A stretch of DNA of 64,000 nucleotides from Calliopum simillimum (Eukaryota; Arthropoda; Insecta; Diptera; Lauxaniidae). The notes beneath the pieces are model-generated. The model searched no databases, was not told the DNA's origin, and saw only the letters and a program-made list of their open reading frames with translations. Position numbers and translations under genes: made by a program. The stretch covers positions 80,361,697 to 80,425,696 of the forward strand of contig OX638371.1 of assembly GCA_951812925.1 (NCBI GenBank), written 5' to 3'. Positions 53,895-64,000 of this stretch are shown here, in pieces; position 1 is the first letter of the stretch; each line of letters begins with the position of its first letter.

Positions 53895-54185
53895 TAAAAA
53901 AAGTGAGCCACAACAAACACAATATTTCAATATTTTCCAAATTTCCTGGAATTACAACACCCATGAAAATTTTTTTTTTTTTTTTTTTTTTGCTCGTCTA
54001 AAACCAGCATAATATTTCAACAAAACAAAAACAATTTTTCGTGGGTGTCGTTATATCGTGAAATTTGAAAAACAATGAAATATTGTGTTCAGACGAGCGA
54101 AAAAAACAACAAAAACCATTTTTCGTGGATGTTGTAATTTTGAGAAATTTGCAAAATATTGAAAAATATTTAGTTAGAAAATTCT
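53895..54185. repeat. Fold-back, family I, copy 2
   Basis: CAACAAACACAATATTTCAA with AATTACAACACCCATGAAAA at the left is mirrored twice on the right (GTGGGTGTCGTTATATCG; GTGGATGTTGTAATTTTGAG). A 23-base T-run lies at ~53,970. ORFs here are repeat-derived. Confidence 0.7.
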
Positions 54186-54419
54186 ACGATGACTGCGCTT
54201 GGCTCAGAGATTTTGAAACGCTGAAACATTTGTTAAAAAAAATTTCCCACACTATCTCTCCGTTAAATCAGCAAAAATTTCTTGCAGTGATCAAAAGTCT
54301 TTGCAGGAAAAGTCTGAGGCCTGTGATTATGAATTTTGAAGATGACCAACGATTATATCGCAAATAGATAATCGCAATAGGGGCCTGATATTTAGACATA
54401 AGGCTGATCCAGAGTCATA

Positions 54420-54515
54420 TAGGAGGGTATCGTGTAATGAAAAATGCACTGCAGTCTGAGAAAAAAATTCTCGAGAATATTTATTCATGCTAACCCCCAA
54501 ATTTAGTTTTATATC
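54420..54515. repeat. Family D relic
   Basis: The segment ending GAGAATATTTATTCATGCTA, then ACCCCCA, is a diverged inverted copy of the element at 10,720 (shared TCAGACTGCAGTGCAT/TCAGACCACCGTGCAT words). Confidence 0.55.
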
Positions 54516-54660
54516 TTCCATATATCTTAAACTGTACAAAACTTAAAACTAATCAGAACATTACAAAACTAAACTTTCAATCACATTAAATTTTTATTAC
54601 AAGCATGTGTACAAGTCTCAGTAATGAACAATTTTAGCGATAAGGAAAATTAAATGTTAT

Positions 54661-54751
54661 CAGGCCTGTTCTGGAATCCATACGTTTTCAATTACTTTTC
54701 GCTTTGAAAACGAAATGTAACTGAAATCGCATTGAATACGGAACAAGCCTG
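54661..54751. mobile_element. 91-bp mini-member of the CAGGCCTG family
   Basis: CAGGCCTGTTCTGGAATCCA and GAATACGGAACAAGCCTG are the family ends, with TTTTCAATTACTTTTCGC mirrored by an imperfect complement. It retains the termini but has lost nearly all of the interior, a typical internal-deletion MITE. Confidence 0.75.
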
Positions 54752-54754
54752 TAT

Positions 54755-55462
54755 ACAGAGTGGTTGGTAATCGGTGGAACACCGGAAAACGTAAGACTAC
54801 TGGGACTAAACTGAACAACTTTTCTTAGTTCCGATTTTTGAAATTCGCAAAACTGACGAAGATAAAGCCATCGGAAGATCGGGATATAGCTTTATGAAAA
54901 CCGGAAGTAGAAAATCGGAGCCCCTTGATGGATTTTAATAATATTGGTGTCATATGAAATGTATTTTAATTGGCTACAAAATTGGTATACAAAAGTTTTA
55001 AATCCGAGTCATGATTTTCGAGGTATGGTTTACTTTTTTGTTTTCCTAAAAAAAAAAATATGCTAATGAAGGAAATCAGGTAAAAATTACTTATCAAATG
55101 AAAGGAAATAAATTGAGCATTCATAAATTGCTACTAAAAATATGTAATAATAATAGTTTTTTGAAAATTACTGCTTTAAAAAAAAAAAAACCCTTCAAAA
55201 TTTTCGAAAATTTGTCATATCTCGAAAATCATGACTCCGATTTAAAACTTTTTTACACCAATTTTATAGCTAATTAAAATACTTTTCATCCATTAAGTGA
55301 TTCCGAACATATACCGGTTTTAATAAAGCTATATCCCGATCTTCCGATGGCTATAACTCCGTCAGTTTTCCGAATTTCGAAAAATTAAACAAAGGAAAAT
55401 TGTCAGAATAGCACCAGGGATTCTACATTTTTCGATGTTCTGCCGAATCCCAACCACCCTGT
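54755..55462. mobile_element. 708-bp fold-back TIR element
   Basis: ACAGAGTGGTTGGTAATCGG and CCGAATCCCAACCACCCTGT are the inverted ends. CCATCGGAAGATCGGGATAT / ATATCCCGATCTTCCGATGG and ACCGG words pair further in. It starts four bases after the 91-bp MITE. A fragment similar to one arm is at 45,300-45,390, and a weaker one is near 48,690. Confidence 0.8.
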
Positions 55463-56729
55463 TTATATGATTTATTATAAACATAGGTTTCTATAGCTTC
55501 CAAGCCAAAAAAACTTTTGATAAGGGTACATAAACTGTATCATACAAAAGTTTTGTCTCAATAAATGACATCATAAAAATTAAAGACACAAGAGGATAAT
55601 GAAGTAATGTTCCTTGATAACTTTATGAAAAAACAATTTCAATTTATAATATTTTTATGTTCAAAAAGCACACGTTTTCTTATAAATTTCAAGATGATTC
55701 ACATCAACTAGATAGAAACTACTCCAAGAGAATCTTAACAGCAACGAATTGAAAATGCAACTTTGGGTGATAAATTTTATGTAACGTAACACAAGTTTGA
55801 AGTATTTGTTTTTAGAAAAAAAAAAAAAATTGATTTGTTTTAATTGTGCTTTATTTAAAAAGAAAAAAAAAAGTCCTTAATTAATGTTATTTGCAGTAAC
55901 AATATGCTTTGTTTGTTTGTTATTTTTCATATTCTTCTACTACACTTTAATAGTTTCAAGGTTTCTTTTTCCAAATTTTTACTCATTTAATTTTTAGTTT
56001 GAATATTTGTATAATCATTTGTTTTTTATTATTTTATTTTATAGCTACATCACAATGATTAAAATCTAAATATTAATATACATAGAAATAGTTTGCATAT
56101 AAGTTTAATAGTTTTCTATTGTTTAATTATATAATAATAACGTTGTTTACATAGCGTGTAGTTTTAGGAGAATATTTTGTGTATTTGTTTTATAAAACTA
56201 AATTATCAGCATAAATTAAACCCATACCCAAGCTTTACTACATATAATAAAACACATAAAAATTCTGAGTACATTGAATAAAAATAAAAATATACAGATT
56301 ATTTAATTATTGATTGTTAAATATTGATACAATAAATCGAGAAGCATTAGAGTTTTCTAAAAAAAATTTTGCATCTAAAAACAACATAAGAGCAAAAATG
56401 TTTAAGACTTACAAAAAAAAAGGTATGCAATTATATATTGTGGTTCCGAAAGTGCAAAAAAAATGGATAAATACATTTAATTCAAAAGTTGACACAAAAT
56501 AGGCTTTTGTGGCTTAAAAAAATATATATGTATATGTAGGTTTGATAAAATTAATTGTAATTATATACATATGTATGTCAATATTTTTTTTTAAATTCTA
56601 ATAAAGCATAGAAATATGTATATAAATATATTTAGTCACAAGACGCTTATAAATAAAATATGTTTGTATATCCCACATAAAAATTATTTTAGTAGTTAAT
56701 AATATTAGTTTACTAACTCTCCAAATATA
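55463..56729 (-). other. T/A-rich low-repeat island 5
   Basis: 55,850-56,700 is simple AT-rich DNA with TTATTTTATTTTATAG, ACATATGTATGT and related words, and no palindromic elements. A 62-codon frame at 56,314 is composed of AT-rich codons and is not supported as a gene. Confidence 0.35.
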
Positions 56730-57110
56730 CAGGCCTATTCCGTAATCCGTGTGGTTTCAATTACTTTTCATTGAAGAGGCTTTTTGTTGAAAATGGTGAG
56801 TCACACGATAAGAAGTATTAGAATCTTTATAGCGGAGAATCACAAGCTCTACAAATAAAATTTATTTGCATTAACGAAAAAGTAAACGTTTAGGAAATAT
56901 TCTTGAAAAACTTCAAAAAGTCGAAAAATTCGACTTTATCGAATATTTCCAAAACAGTTACTTTTTCGTAAATACTAATCAATTTTATTTATAGCGCCAG
57001 TAATTCTTCACAAAAAAGATTATAATACTTTTTATCGTGTGACTCACCATTTTCGTCAAAAAGCCTTCGAAATGAAAAGTAATTGAAACCACGCGGTTTA
57101 CGGAACAGGG
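56730..57110. mobile_element. CAGGCCTG fold-back MITE, family H, copy 3 (right end cut by another MITE)
   Basis: Left end CAGGCCTATTCCGTAATCCG is intact. The right end reads GGTTTACGGAACAGG and then runs directly into the next element at 57,107, so the final CCTG is missing. The interior palindrome matches copies 1 and 2. Confidence 0.8.
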
Positions 57111-57241
57111 GCTTAATCGCCGCATCAGTAAACGTACAATTCGTGACGTAAAATCATGTCGTTAGTAATGCGAAATACATGTGAAACACATAATTTTACT
57201 TCATGAGTTGTGCGTTAACGGATGCGACAATTCGACCCCAG
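57107..57241. mobile_element. 135-bp palindromic MITE, family J, copy 1
   Basis: GGGGCTTAATCGCCGCATCA and GGATGCGACAATTCGACCCC are inverted ends, with CGTGACGTAAAATCATGT pairing ACATAATTTTACTTCATG inside. It abuts and truncates the family H MITE. An oppositely oriented copy is at 59,570-59,705. Confidence 0.8.
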
Positions 57242-57873
57242 GGCTGATAATTACAAAAATTGTAAGACAAATCAAATATTCAGTACAGTATACAGTTAAT
57301 ACATCTTTACTTTTCTCATAGCATAAATTTGCATATTATTCCAAAACAAAATTTACAGAAATTTAGGAAAAAAACAAAAAAAAAAAAAACAAGTAATTTT
57401 AGCAGCAATTATGTTGTTAACTGAGCATATACAAAATCAGGTAAAGTTATTTTATAGCAAATTAAAATTTAGTACATGTTTCCAATTACAATTAGAATTA
57501 AGAAGACAATAATCAGCTGGATATGAGACCAGTTCGTCAGACTATCAAGTAAATTTTATTTGATAAAAGTCATTATACACAGGCTTTCTGCATACAATGT
57601 TACTTAGCTAATCCATATAAAAAATGAATAATAATAAAATTAAAGTTGCAACTTTGAAATTTATTTTATTAATTGGATCACATTGGATCAAATTGTATTC
57701 TTAATGTCTTTTTATATCCTCAATTTTTATGCAAACATATCTATGAATAGAGAAATTTACAACCCCAACGTAAGTTTATTTAGTATATAATAGATAAATC
57801 GGTATTATCGATTACAAGTGCATATACCTAAATTTGAAAGTTCTATACAAGTGTGTTATGAAATTAAAAGTAC
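57242..57873. other. Non-coding AT-rich DNA
   Basis: No gene or clear repeat is seen in this interval. Confidence 0.4.
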
Positions 57874-58006
57874 CCTGCAGTCAAACGGACTATTTCAAGT
57901 ATAGTTCATTAACTAGTCCTCTACCAACCAGTACTAGTCCGACTTCAACCCTTTTTACATATAAGCAACTGTTCTTTTTCGTGTGTTGATGTCCTACGAA
58001 ATTTCA
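57874..58006. repeat. Dispersed repeat, family G, copy 2 (inverted relative to copy 1)
   Basis: CCTGCAGTCAAACGG ... CCAACCAGTACTAGTCC ... TGTTGATGTCCTACGAAATT is the reverse complement of 7953-8084. Confidence 0.75.
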
Positions 58007-58330
58007 ATTGACTCCTTGCACAACTCAACTTAAATTGACTCAAAACAACTTATATTGCGTATAAGTTGATTAAAAACAACTTGACTTGGTTAACCATTAC
58101 TCGACTTGAGTTAAATACAATTGAATTGTTCGAATACACTGCAACTTTACTTGACTTAACACTTTTTGTGGTTACAAAAACTCAACATGACTTGACTGAG
58201 GTAAAATTTGAATTGATTAAATACAACTTAACACAAGTTAACATAAGTAATGCTGAAGCTACATGCTTAAGTTATCATATCGAATTAAAATCATTAAGCA
58301 GAAAACCCTTTTATAGTAAGTAAAAACTAA
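58007..58330. repeat. Degenerate AACTTGACT-type minisatellite
   Basis: Words such as CAACTTA, ACTTGACTT, GAGTTAAATACAA and TTGACTGAGG recur irregularly for ~300 bp. The 85-codon plus-strand ORF across it is a by-product of the repeat (Asn/Thr/Leu-rich, no domain). Confidence 0.45.
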
Positions 58331-58514
58331 AATTTTTTGCCAGTATTGCAGATAGCAACTTAACTCACAGTTTGGTTGCCGACGGAAAATTCTACTTATT
58401 GCCCATGGTGACCTAACCAAACATTTGGTTCTTAAGTTGTCCCTATAGTTCAAGCCGTAGACTTGAAACAGTTGCTAATTCTAGCATCTGCTATGTAGCA
58501 GTTATCAGCTTAAT

Positions 58515-58729
58515 AGCCTTATCATGTATGACGAACGAAACGAGTGACTTATTTTCAACTGATTATATCCTTCAAGTTGATTTGAAGTTTATGCTTACAA
58601 ACATTATTCTTTGAACTAAATTGAACACTTAGATTATATAGTAGTAAGTTCTTAATGAAAAGCTTTAATTAATTGGTATTAATGAGTGAAAATCAGTCAC
58701 TTTATTCGTTCGTCATACATGTTAAGGCT
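58515..58729. mobile_element. 215-bp TIR element
   Basis: AGCCTTATCATGTATGACGA, continuing ACG, is mirrored by CGTTCGTCATACATGTTAAG, then GCT, and TGAAAATCAGTCACT pairs AGTGACTTATTTTCA inside. Non-coding. Confidence 0.75.
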
Positions 58730-59569
58730 ATAAGTTGCCAATCAGCCAACGCGTTGCAACGCAACTAAATATCGTTGTCATACGCAAAAGGGGACTAAAG
58801 TCCATTCAGACTACTGCAGAATTTAAAAAAACAACCTTTTATCATAGTTGTATGTATGCATGTACCCAAAGACATTTGATGCACATAAAGACCAGTTCAC
58901 ACGTTCAATTTCTTGTCAAACATAAGTTGTTTGACAAACCGAGTGGCCGTACGTTCAAACTACTCATCAAATTTTGGACTTGCTTTGTACGCTGAAGAGG
59001 AAACATAACAATAGTAAAACAGCAGATGGCGCAAGTGGGCTTATACGAGCATTCTTGAGAGGTAAATTTGGCCTTGGCCGTGGCAGAAATGACTGTTTAA
59101 TTAGTTCTAAATAAACTTATCAAACATCGATAAATTGATAAGTTGATGGGGGAATAAGAGCAAACCCTTTAACAAGTATATAGGCAGTTTACCACAAAAT
59201 AATATTTGTACATGTAAAAATATGTCAACAAAGATCCTTTTCAAAGCCGATGAAACAATTGAATGAACGGCGCAATATATTTTCTTGTTACTCATATAGC
59301 TTTTTAAAATTGTTTACTTTTGCAATTAAAATTTAAATGTTTCAATGAATGCAACAGTTAGATGTAAACAAATTGTTTATGTATTTAGCACACTTGTTGA
59401 AAAATGTTTTTGCGATTACACTAACCACTTGTCAAACCGGTGAAATACCAAATATCTTTGTATTATTTTTGTATTCCATCAATAGCTTGACAAACTATTT
59501 GATGAGCGTTCAAATGACCAGCGAACATACATTGCTAAAATTAATGGTGTCAAACGATATCGAATAAGA
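58730..59569. other. Non-coding DNA
   Basis: Slightly more GC-balanced than its surroundings, with an 86-codon plus-strand frame at 58,735 and a 72-codon frame at 59,349. Neither has a recognisable domain, splice context or repeat partner, so neither is called. Confidence 0.35.
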
Positions 59570-59705
59570 CTGGGGTCGAATCGACGCATCCGTGAACGAA
59601 CAACTCGTGACGCAAAATCATGTGTTTCACATGTATTTCGCATTACTAAATACATGATTTTACGACACGAATTGTACGTTCACTGATGCGGCGATTCAGT
59701 CCCTG
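59570..59705. mobile_element. 135-bp palindromic MITE, family J, copy 2
   Basis: CTGGGGTCGAATCGACGCAT and ATGCGGCGATTCAGTCCCTG are the ends. In reverse orientation the whole element aligns with 57,107-57,241 with few differences. Confidence 0.82.
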
Positions 59706-61856
59706 AATTTAAAGATATGAACTGAACTTAGGACTTTTGGTCTTATTTTAAAAAGACAATCACACTGTCTAAGATAACTATAAGAAGCAATGAAATAAAA
59801 CCATTGACATTAACTAACTTTACTCGTTTTACAAGCTGAAATTAAAACGATGAACGGATCAGCAAAAAATTTCTTCCCACGTTGTCCTTTAACTTAAATA
59901 TTAATAATAAAAAAACATGCTTTAATTTATACTTTTATGGAGAGCAAAAAAACTTGCTAAATATGTATGCCTACTACCAATATCATAACAAAAGCACAAA
60001 ACATAATGCAATATTCAGTAATTATTTACAAGCATTTAAATATTTATGTATAATAAAAAAAAACGAAAAGATACATAGTTATGAATATTAGTAATATTTA
60101 AAAAATATAATAATATAAAAATGTCACTGATATTTTTATAAATTTATAGCAACACGCTACATACACTACATTTAGGATATATGTAGGTAGTATATGAAAT
60201 TGTAAACAAGCACATAACGCAATTTTAAGTTACAAATATTAAGATCTCTTCTTTTTTTTTTTCTCTCTATATGGAAACGCCGTTAAACTTTTTAAAAATA
60301 CTAGACCATGCACTTTAGTTTTTAAGTGTATTAATATTTTATTTTTGTTAAGATTATATATTGTAAACATTTGTTTATTAAACAATTTTATATTATTTCG
60401 TTCTTGTGTGTGTGTATGGTTGTGTGCATAAAGTCGTGATCTGAATATTTAAAAAGAAAAAACTATATATTTGTCACATTTTTGTTTGTTTCTAGTTCTT
60501 CGTTTTTACTTCTTTTATTCTTTTTTTTTCTAATAATATATAGATGTACATTTAGAACGTTCATACTTGTTTGCTTTCTTAAGTGTTTTAAGTCTTCTAG
60601 TAGCTTGTTGTTAATCTTGTTGTTTTTAAAACAATAATTATTTTGATTTAATAAAATACTACTCATTATTTGTTAGTTATTTATAAACATATAAACTTGT
60701 AAATTTTGCATTTTCTTTATTGGTTGTTGGGTTGACTTTTAATTGCAACTTTTATTTCTTATATAACGCGCATTTAAAAAGACATTTATCATTGTTTTTA
60801 TTCATTAAGTTTTTTTCTTCTCTAATATGTTTTATTTTTGTGTTTTTTGTTTTTTCGTTTTATAATAATTTGCATTACAATAAGTTTTATATTATTTTAT
60901 ACTTAAAACTACTTTTCTAAATTTACAATTAAAAAAGTTAAAAAATTCCTTTTACATTTAATTATAGAGATATAATAGGGTAGTGTGTATATTGTGAGTT
61001 GGTTTTTGTTTGTTCTTACATACTAAATTCTAATGCTATTTGTAATTTTTGATTGAAGTTTTTTTAGCAAAAGAAAAAAATAAATTTACAAATTAATTAA
61101 AAAGAAATAATGAAAATTTCGTTTGTTTCACATATTTAAGGTTTAGGATTGTGTTAAAAAGTATACATTATAACTACATATAGTTAATTATTGTTTAATA
61201 GTTTGTTTTTTATGTTTAGTTGTTTCATAAGATATACTATAGTACTACATGCTATGTTCAAAATTCAAATAACGTAAGGCCAATTGCTTACGTTGTTAAA
61301 GAAAGAAAAAAAAGTTATTAAGTGCATTCATACCTTACACCATAATTTGTGTAATTTGTTTTTACATGACAATATATATATATATATGTAGATATATAAA
61401 ATAACAATAAAATTTAGAAAAATTAATTTCATTTCTAATAGTTACACTTTTGTTTCATTTAATTAGTTAAAGTTTGAATGAATCATTTACAAATACATAG
61501 TACATTTATTAAGAACATTTGCTATTTGTTTTTTGTTTTCTTATTAAATTCAAAAAGCCGCATGTAACATTAAAGTGCCTACAACATTTAAGTAATATTG
61601 TTCTTTAATTCTTGTTGACAACGACAAACGACGATGTAAAGCAGTATTTTGACAAAATGCAAAATGTTTGCCTACTACGAGTACAATAATTGCAAAAGAC
61701 AGTGCAATATTACACTATCTAAAGTGTAAATTAACAGTTTTAAAAAAAGTTTTTTAGTTATTGAAACAGTTAAAACAAAAACAAACTACAAATGAAAACT
61801 TTAAATGTTCTACTTTACATTATATTTTGTTACAAAGCCGACGACGACGACGCATA
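59706..61856 (-). other. Probable proximal 3' UTR of the right-hand minus-strand gene
   Basis: 2.1 kb of T/A-rich DNA with no fold-back elements directly follows (on the minus strand) the stop at 61,857. It has numerous TTTATT words (AATAAA on minus), a TATATATATATATGTA tract at ~61,372 and TGTGTGTGTATGG at ~60,405. No single polyadenylation site can be chosen. The absence of mobile elements, in contrast to intergenic DNA here, supports transcribed UTR. Confidence 0.5.
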
Positions 61857-62193
61857 TTAAGAGCGTGTACGTTTACGCCGCTGTTGTAACTTAACATTTT
61901 TCAAATTTTTTGCTTTTGCTGCTGTTTTTATTCTACATTCTTGTTGTTGTTGCTCGAAGCTGACACGCTGCTGTTGCTGCTGCTGTTGTTCAAATATTTT
62001 CAAGTTAAAAGTTTGCTGCAACAGCGTAAACCACCATTGTGTTATATGTAGATTTTCATTGCTATTCAGAGAAGATGAACAGGATTGTTGCATGAAATCC
62101 AGTTGCTGCTGTTGTGGGGCATGAAGGTGCTGTTGTTGTTGGTGTTGTTGTTTGTCCCTTTCGCTGTTATAATTGCTTTCATGCAAAAACGAT
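61857..62193 (-). CDS. Polyglutamine-rich terminal ORF of the minus-strand gene
   Basis: A minus-strand frame after a possible acceptor (TTTGCAAACTTAG, exon edge 62,193) reads HESNYNSERDKQQHQQQQ, several further Q4-Q7 runs and a basic end, KLQQRRKRTRS, then TAA. The Gln runs use mixed CAA/CAG, which argues for protein-level selection rather than simple slippage. The basic tail could act as a nuclear localisation signal. It has no ATG. It may be an alternative last exon or lie in the 3' UTR, because the exon at 62,327-62,464 ends with its own stop. Confidence 0.5.
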
Positions 62194-62326
62194 CTAAGTT
62201 TGCAAATTCAAAATGGAAACATTAAAAATAAATTATTTATTTGTAAATTAATATAAATATTTATCTATTGCCAAGGCAATAATTGATATTTCGTTTCAAA
62301 AACTCACTCGAGTGTTTTAAATCTGT

Positions 62327-62464
62327 TTACTCCCCATACCATATGTTAGCCGGTGCATAGTGTGCATGTTTGCTGGCAGCAACTTGCGCTGGACTAAGGG
62401 GACCAAACTGACTGTACTGTGTGGGGAATTGTATATGTGCGGGCAGTGGATGAGATGGTATCAC
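62327..62464 (-). CDS. C-terminal exon of a minus-strand regulatory protein (HIPK-like tail, tentative)
   Basis: After a strong acceptor (CTTCAACACTTGCAG) the frame reads VIPSHPLPAHIQFPTQYSQF, GPLSPAQVAASKHAHYAPAN and IWYGE, then TAA: 45 codons in phase 0. The spacing PAxxQFxxQY ... GPLSPAxV resembles the extreme C-terminus of homeodomain-interacting protein kinases, known to me as ending in a YPLSPAKV-type motif. This identification is from memory and weak; the kinase domain would lie beyond the window. A donor-like CTCGA/GTGAGT follows the stop by ~20 bases, so a 3' UTR intron to the polyQ segment is possible. Confidence 0.6.
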   Translation of the reverse strand: MIPSHPLPAHIQFPTQYSQFGPLSPAQVAASKHAHYAPANIWYGE

Positions 62465-64000
62465 CTGCAAGTGTTGAAGATTAATGTTAAGAGATTTTAA
62501 AAATATTTGTTTAGAAATATTTAACTAAAATATGTCGTCAGCCGTTTTTCACTGACGAAACTCTTCAGAAAATATTAACATCTGCTGGTATTGCTTCTTT
62601 AGTTTTATGGAGAGACCTTTTTGGTTACGGAATCACTATATAAATGATTTTTTGAATACATAATTATATTTTTTAAAATATTTTTTTTTTTTGTCTTTTT
62701 AAATTTTTTTTTTTTACATAGTTTTTTAAAGTTTTTATTTTTTTGTAAATTTGTTTATTTTTTATATGTATACATATGAATGTACATATTCTAGTTTAAT
62801 TTTTAAGCTTTTTAATTTTTATTTTTAATTAAAATTTTTCATTTTTTTTTTTTAATTAAAATTTTTTTATTTTTTTTAATTAAAATTTTTTAATTTGTAT
62901 CTTTATGTAAAAATTTTAATTATTTTTCATTTTTATTTTAAAATGTTTCTAATAATGAAAAAATCATCATTAAACTATTAAATTTTTGCCAATTTTCTAC
63001 TCCAAGTTAACCTTTTCCGCATCATATTGATCTTTTACCGAATCACATTAACCTTTATCAAAATCAAATTAGTAACCCTTCTTTCAAATCGCTGGCCAAC
63101 CCCCTCTTTATTTCGGAAGGTGTTTGGAATCCACAATATTTCTCGATATGCCAAGTTTCATGGCGATGACTTAACTGAATTTTTTTGTAAAGTTTAATTT
63201 AAAATTTAGTCCCAAAAGCGGTTAATTTGATTAAAGGGTTAATTGATTTGAAGGGTTAATTTTATTTGAAAAAACTTTAATTCGAATTGGAAGTAGGTTA
63301 ATTTAATTTAGAAAAGGTTAACTTGATTAAAAAGAATGTTATTTGATTGGACAAAGGTTAATTGTTTGAAAAGGTTAAATTTGATTTGGAAATAGGTTTA
63401 TTTAATTTGGAAAAAGTTAATTTCTTTGGAAAAAGGTTAATTTGATTGGAAAAACGTTAATTTGATTGGAAAAGGTTAATTTAATTTGAAAAATTTTGTT
63501 AATTGTTAAAAAAAGTTGAATGTAATTTGGAAAAAGTCGAGTTTGATTCGGATAAGGTTTGAAAAAGTTTAATTTGATTTGAAAAAAGGATAATTTAATT
63601 TGGGAAAAGTTAATTTGATTGGAAAGATAATAGATTGATTGCAGAAATTTAGTTTGGTAAACGGTTAATTTGATTTGAGAAAAGGTTAATTTAAATGGAA
63701 AAAGGTTAATTTGATTGGAAAAATTTTAATTTGACTCGTAGAAGGGTAATTTGATGGGAAAAAAGTTAATTTGATTGGAAAAAGGTAAATTGGTAAATTA
63801 TTGGAAAAAGTTTAATTTGATTTGAAAAGTTTAATTTGATTTGAAAAAAGTTGAATTTGATTTGGAAAATATAAATTGTTTGAAGAACTTTATTTTGATT
63901 TGGAAAAAGGTTAATTTAATTTGGAAGAGGCTAATTTAAATGGAAAAAGGTTAATTTTATTGGAGAAAGGTTAGTTGATTGTAAAAGTTGAATGTGATTT
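62465..64000 (-). other. Intron of the minus-strand gene
   Basis: On the minus strand this lies upstream of the acceptor at 62,465-62,466. It holds T-rich sequence (62,650-62,990), a 63,000-63,180 segment without features, and the minisatellite described separately. No exon is recognisable before the window ends. Confidence 0.55.
63190..64000. repeat. Degenerate GGAAAAAGGTTAATTTGATT minisatellite
   Basis: More than 30 imperfect copies of a ~20-25-bp unit (GGAAAAAGGTTAATTTGATT and shorter versions) fill at least 800 bp and continue past the window edge. Unit length varies through loss or gain of the GATTTG and GGAAA parts. The repeat is purine-rich (A/G) on the plus strand. Confidence 0.85.

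Noticed and set aside
58066..58323. 85-codon ORF rich in Leu, Thr and Asn
   Set aside because: It is generated by a degenerate AACTTGACT repeat with no splice or start context.

Overview
The window is AT-rich nuclear DNA from a higher (cyclorrhaphan) fly. This rests on split genes with short GT-AG introns, an insect-type LINE fragment, a mariner relic, piggyBac-like TTAA termini, very many short palindromic elements, and long T-rich non-coding tracts typical of dipteran 3' UTRs. The species cannot be named from the sequence. There are no prokaryotic operons, rRNA genes, CRISPR arrays or clearly functional tRNAs.

Layout. 1-2.6 kb: repeats, then a possible last coding exon and 3' UTR of a plus-strand gene (about 1365-2560). 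2.7-8.1 kb: fold-back and tandem repeats. 8.1-10.55 kb: low-repeat DNA, probably the 5' region of the main gene. 10,551-29,563 (+): the main gene. It has a 23-codon signal-peptide exon, an 11-kb first intron packed with mobile elements, and then 14 coding exons. The assembled frame gives about 2,062 residues. In order these are a signal peptide, a short propeptide ending in a furin-like RSKR site, 21 near-identical 33-residue repeats, a Gly/Pro/Tyr-rich silk- or elastin-like region spread over symmetric phase-1 exons, a Gln/Ser-rich segment, an acidic stretch, and a 4-cysteine C-terminus. It looks like a structural extracellular-matrix or cuticle/lumen protein. Its polyadenylation signal is near 29,826.

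29.9-38.5 kb: a small duplicated ORF, fold-back elements, a 5'-truncated LINE, and a 2.9-kb piggyBac-like element with perfect termini that contains other repeats. 38.5-61.8 kb: T-rich low-repeat islands interrupted by discrete TIR/MITE insertions. The islands read like pieces of one very long 3' UTR of the minus-strand gene at the right edge (inference). 61.8-64 kb (-): the 3' end of that gene, with a polyglutamine ORF and a 45-codon C-terminal exon resembling the tail of HIPK-type kinases (tentative). The intron upstream of that exon contains a degenerate minisatellite that runs off the window.

The most unusual points are the composite repeat protein, whose introns sit at the same codon of successive repeats, and two unrelated-looking TIR elements that each carry a tRNA-like promoter followed by a poly-T run at a similar internal position. 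A GC-rich motif (GGGCGGTGCCACGCC) also recurs in several otherwise different tandem arrays.
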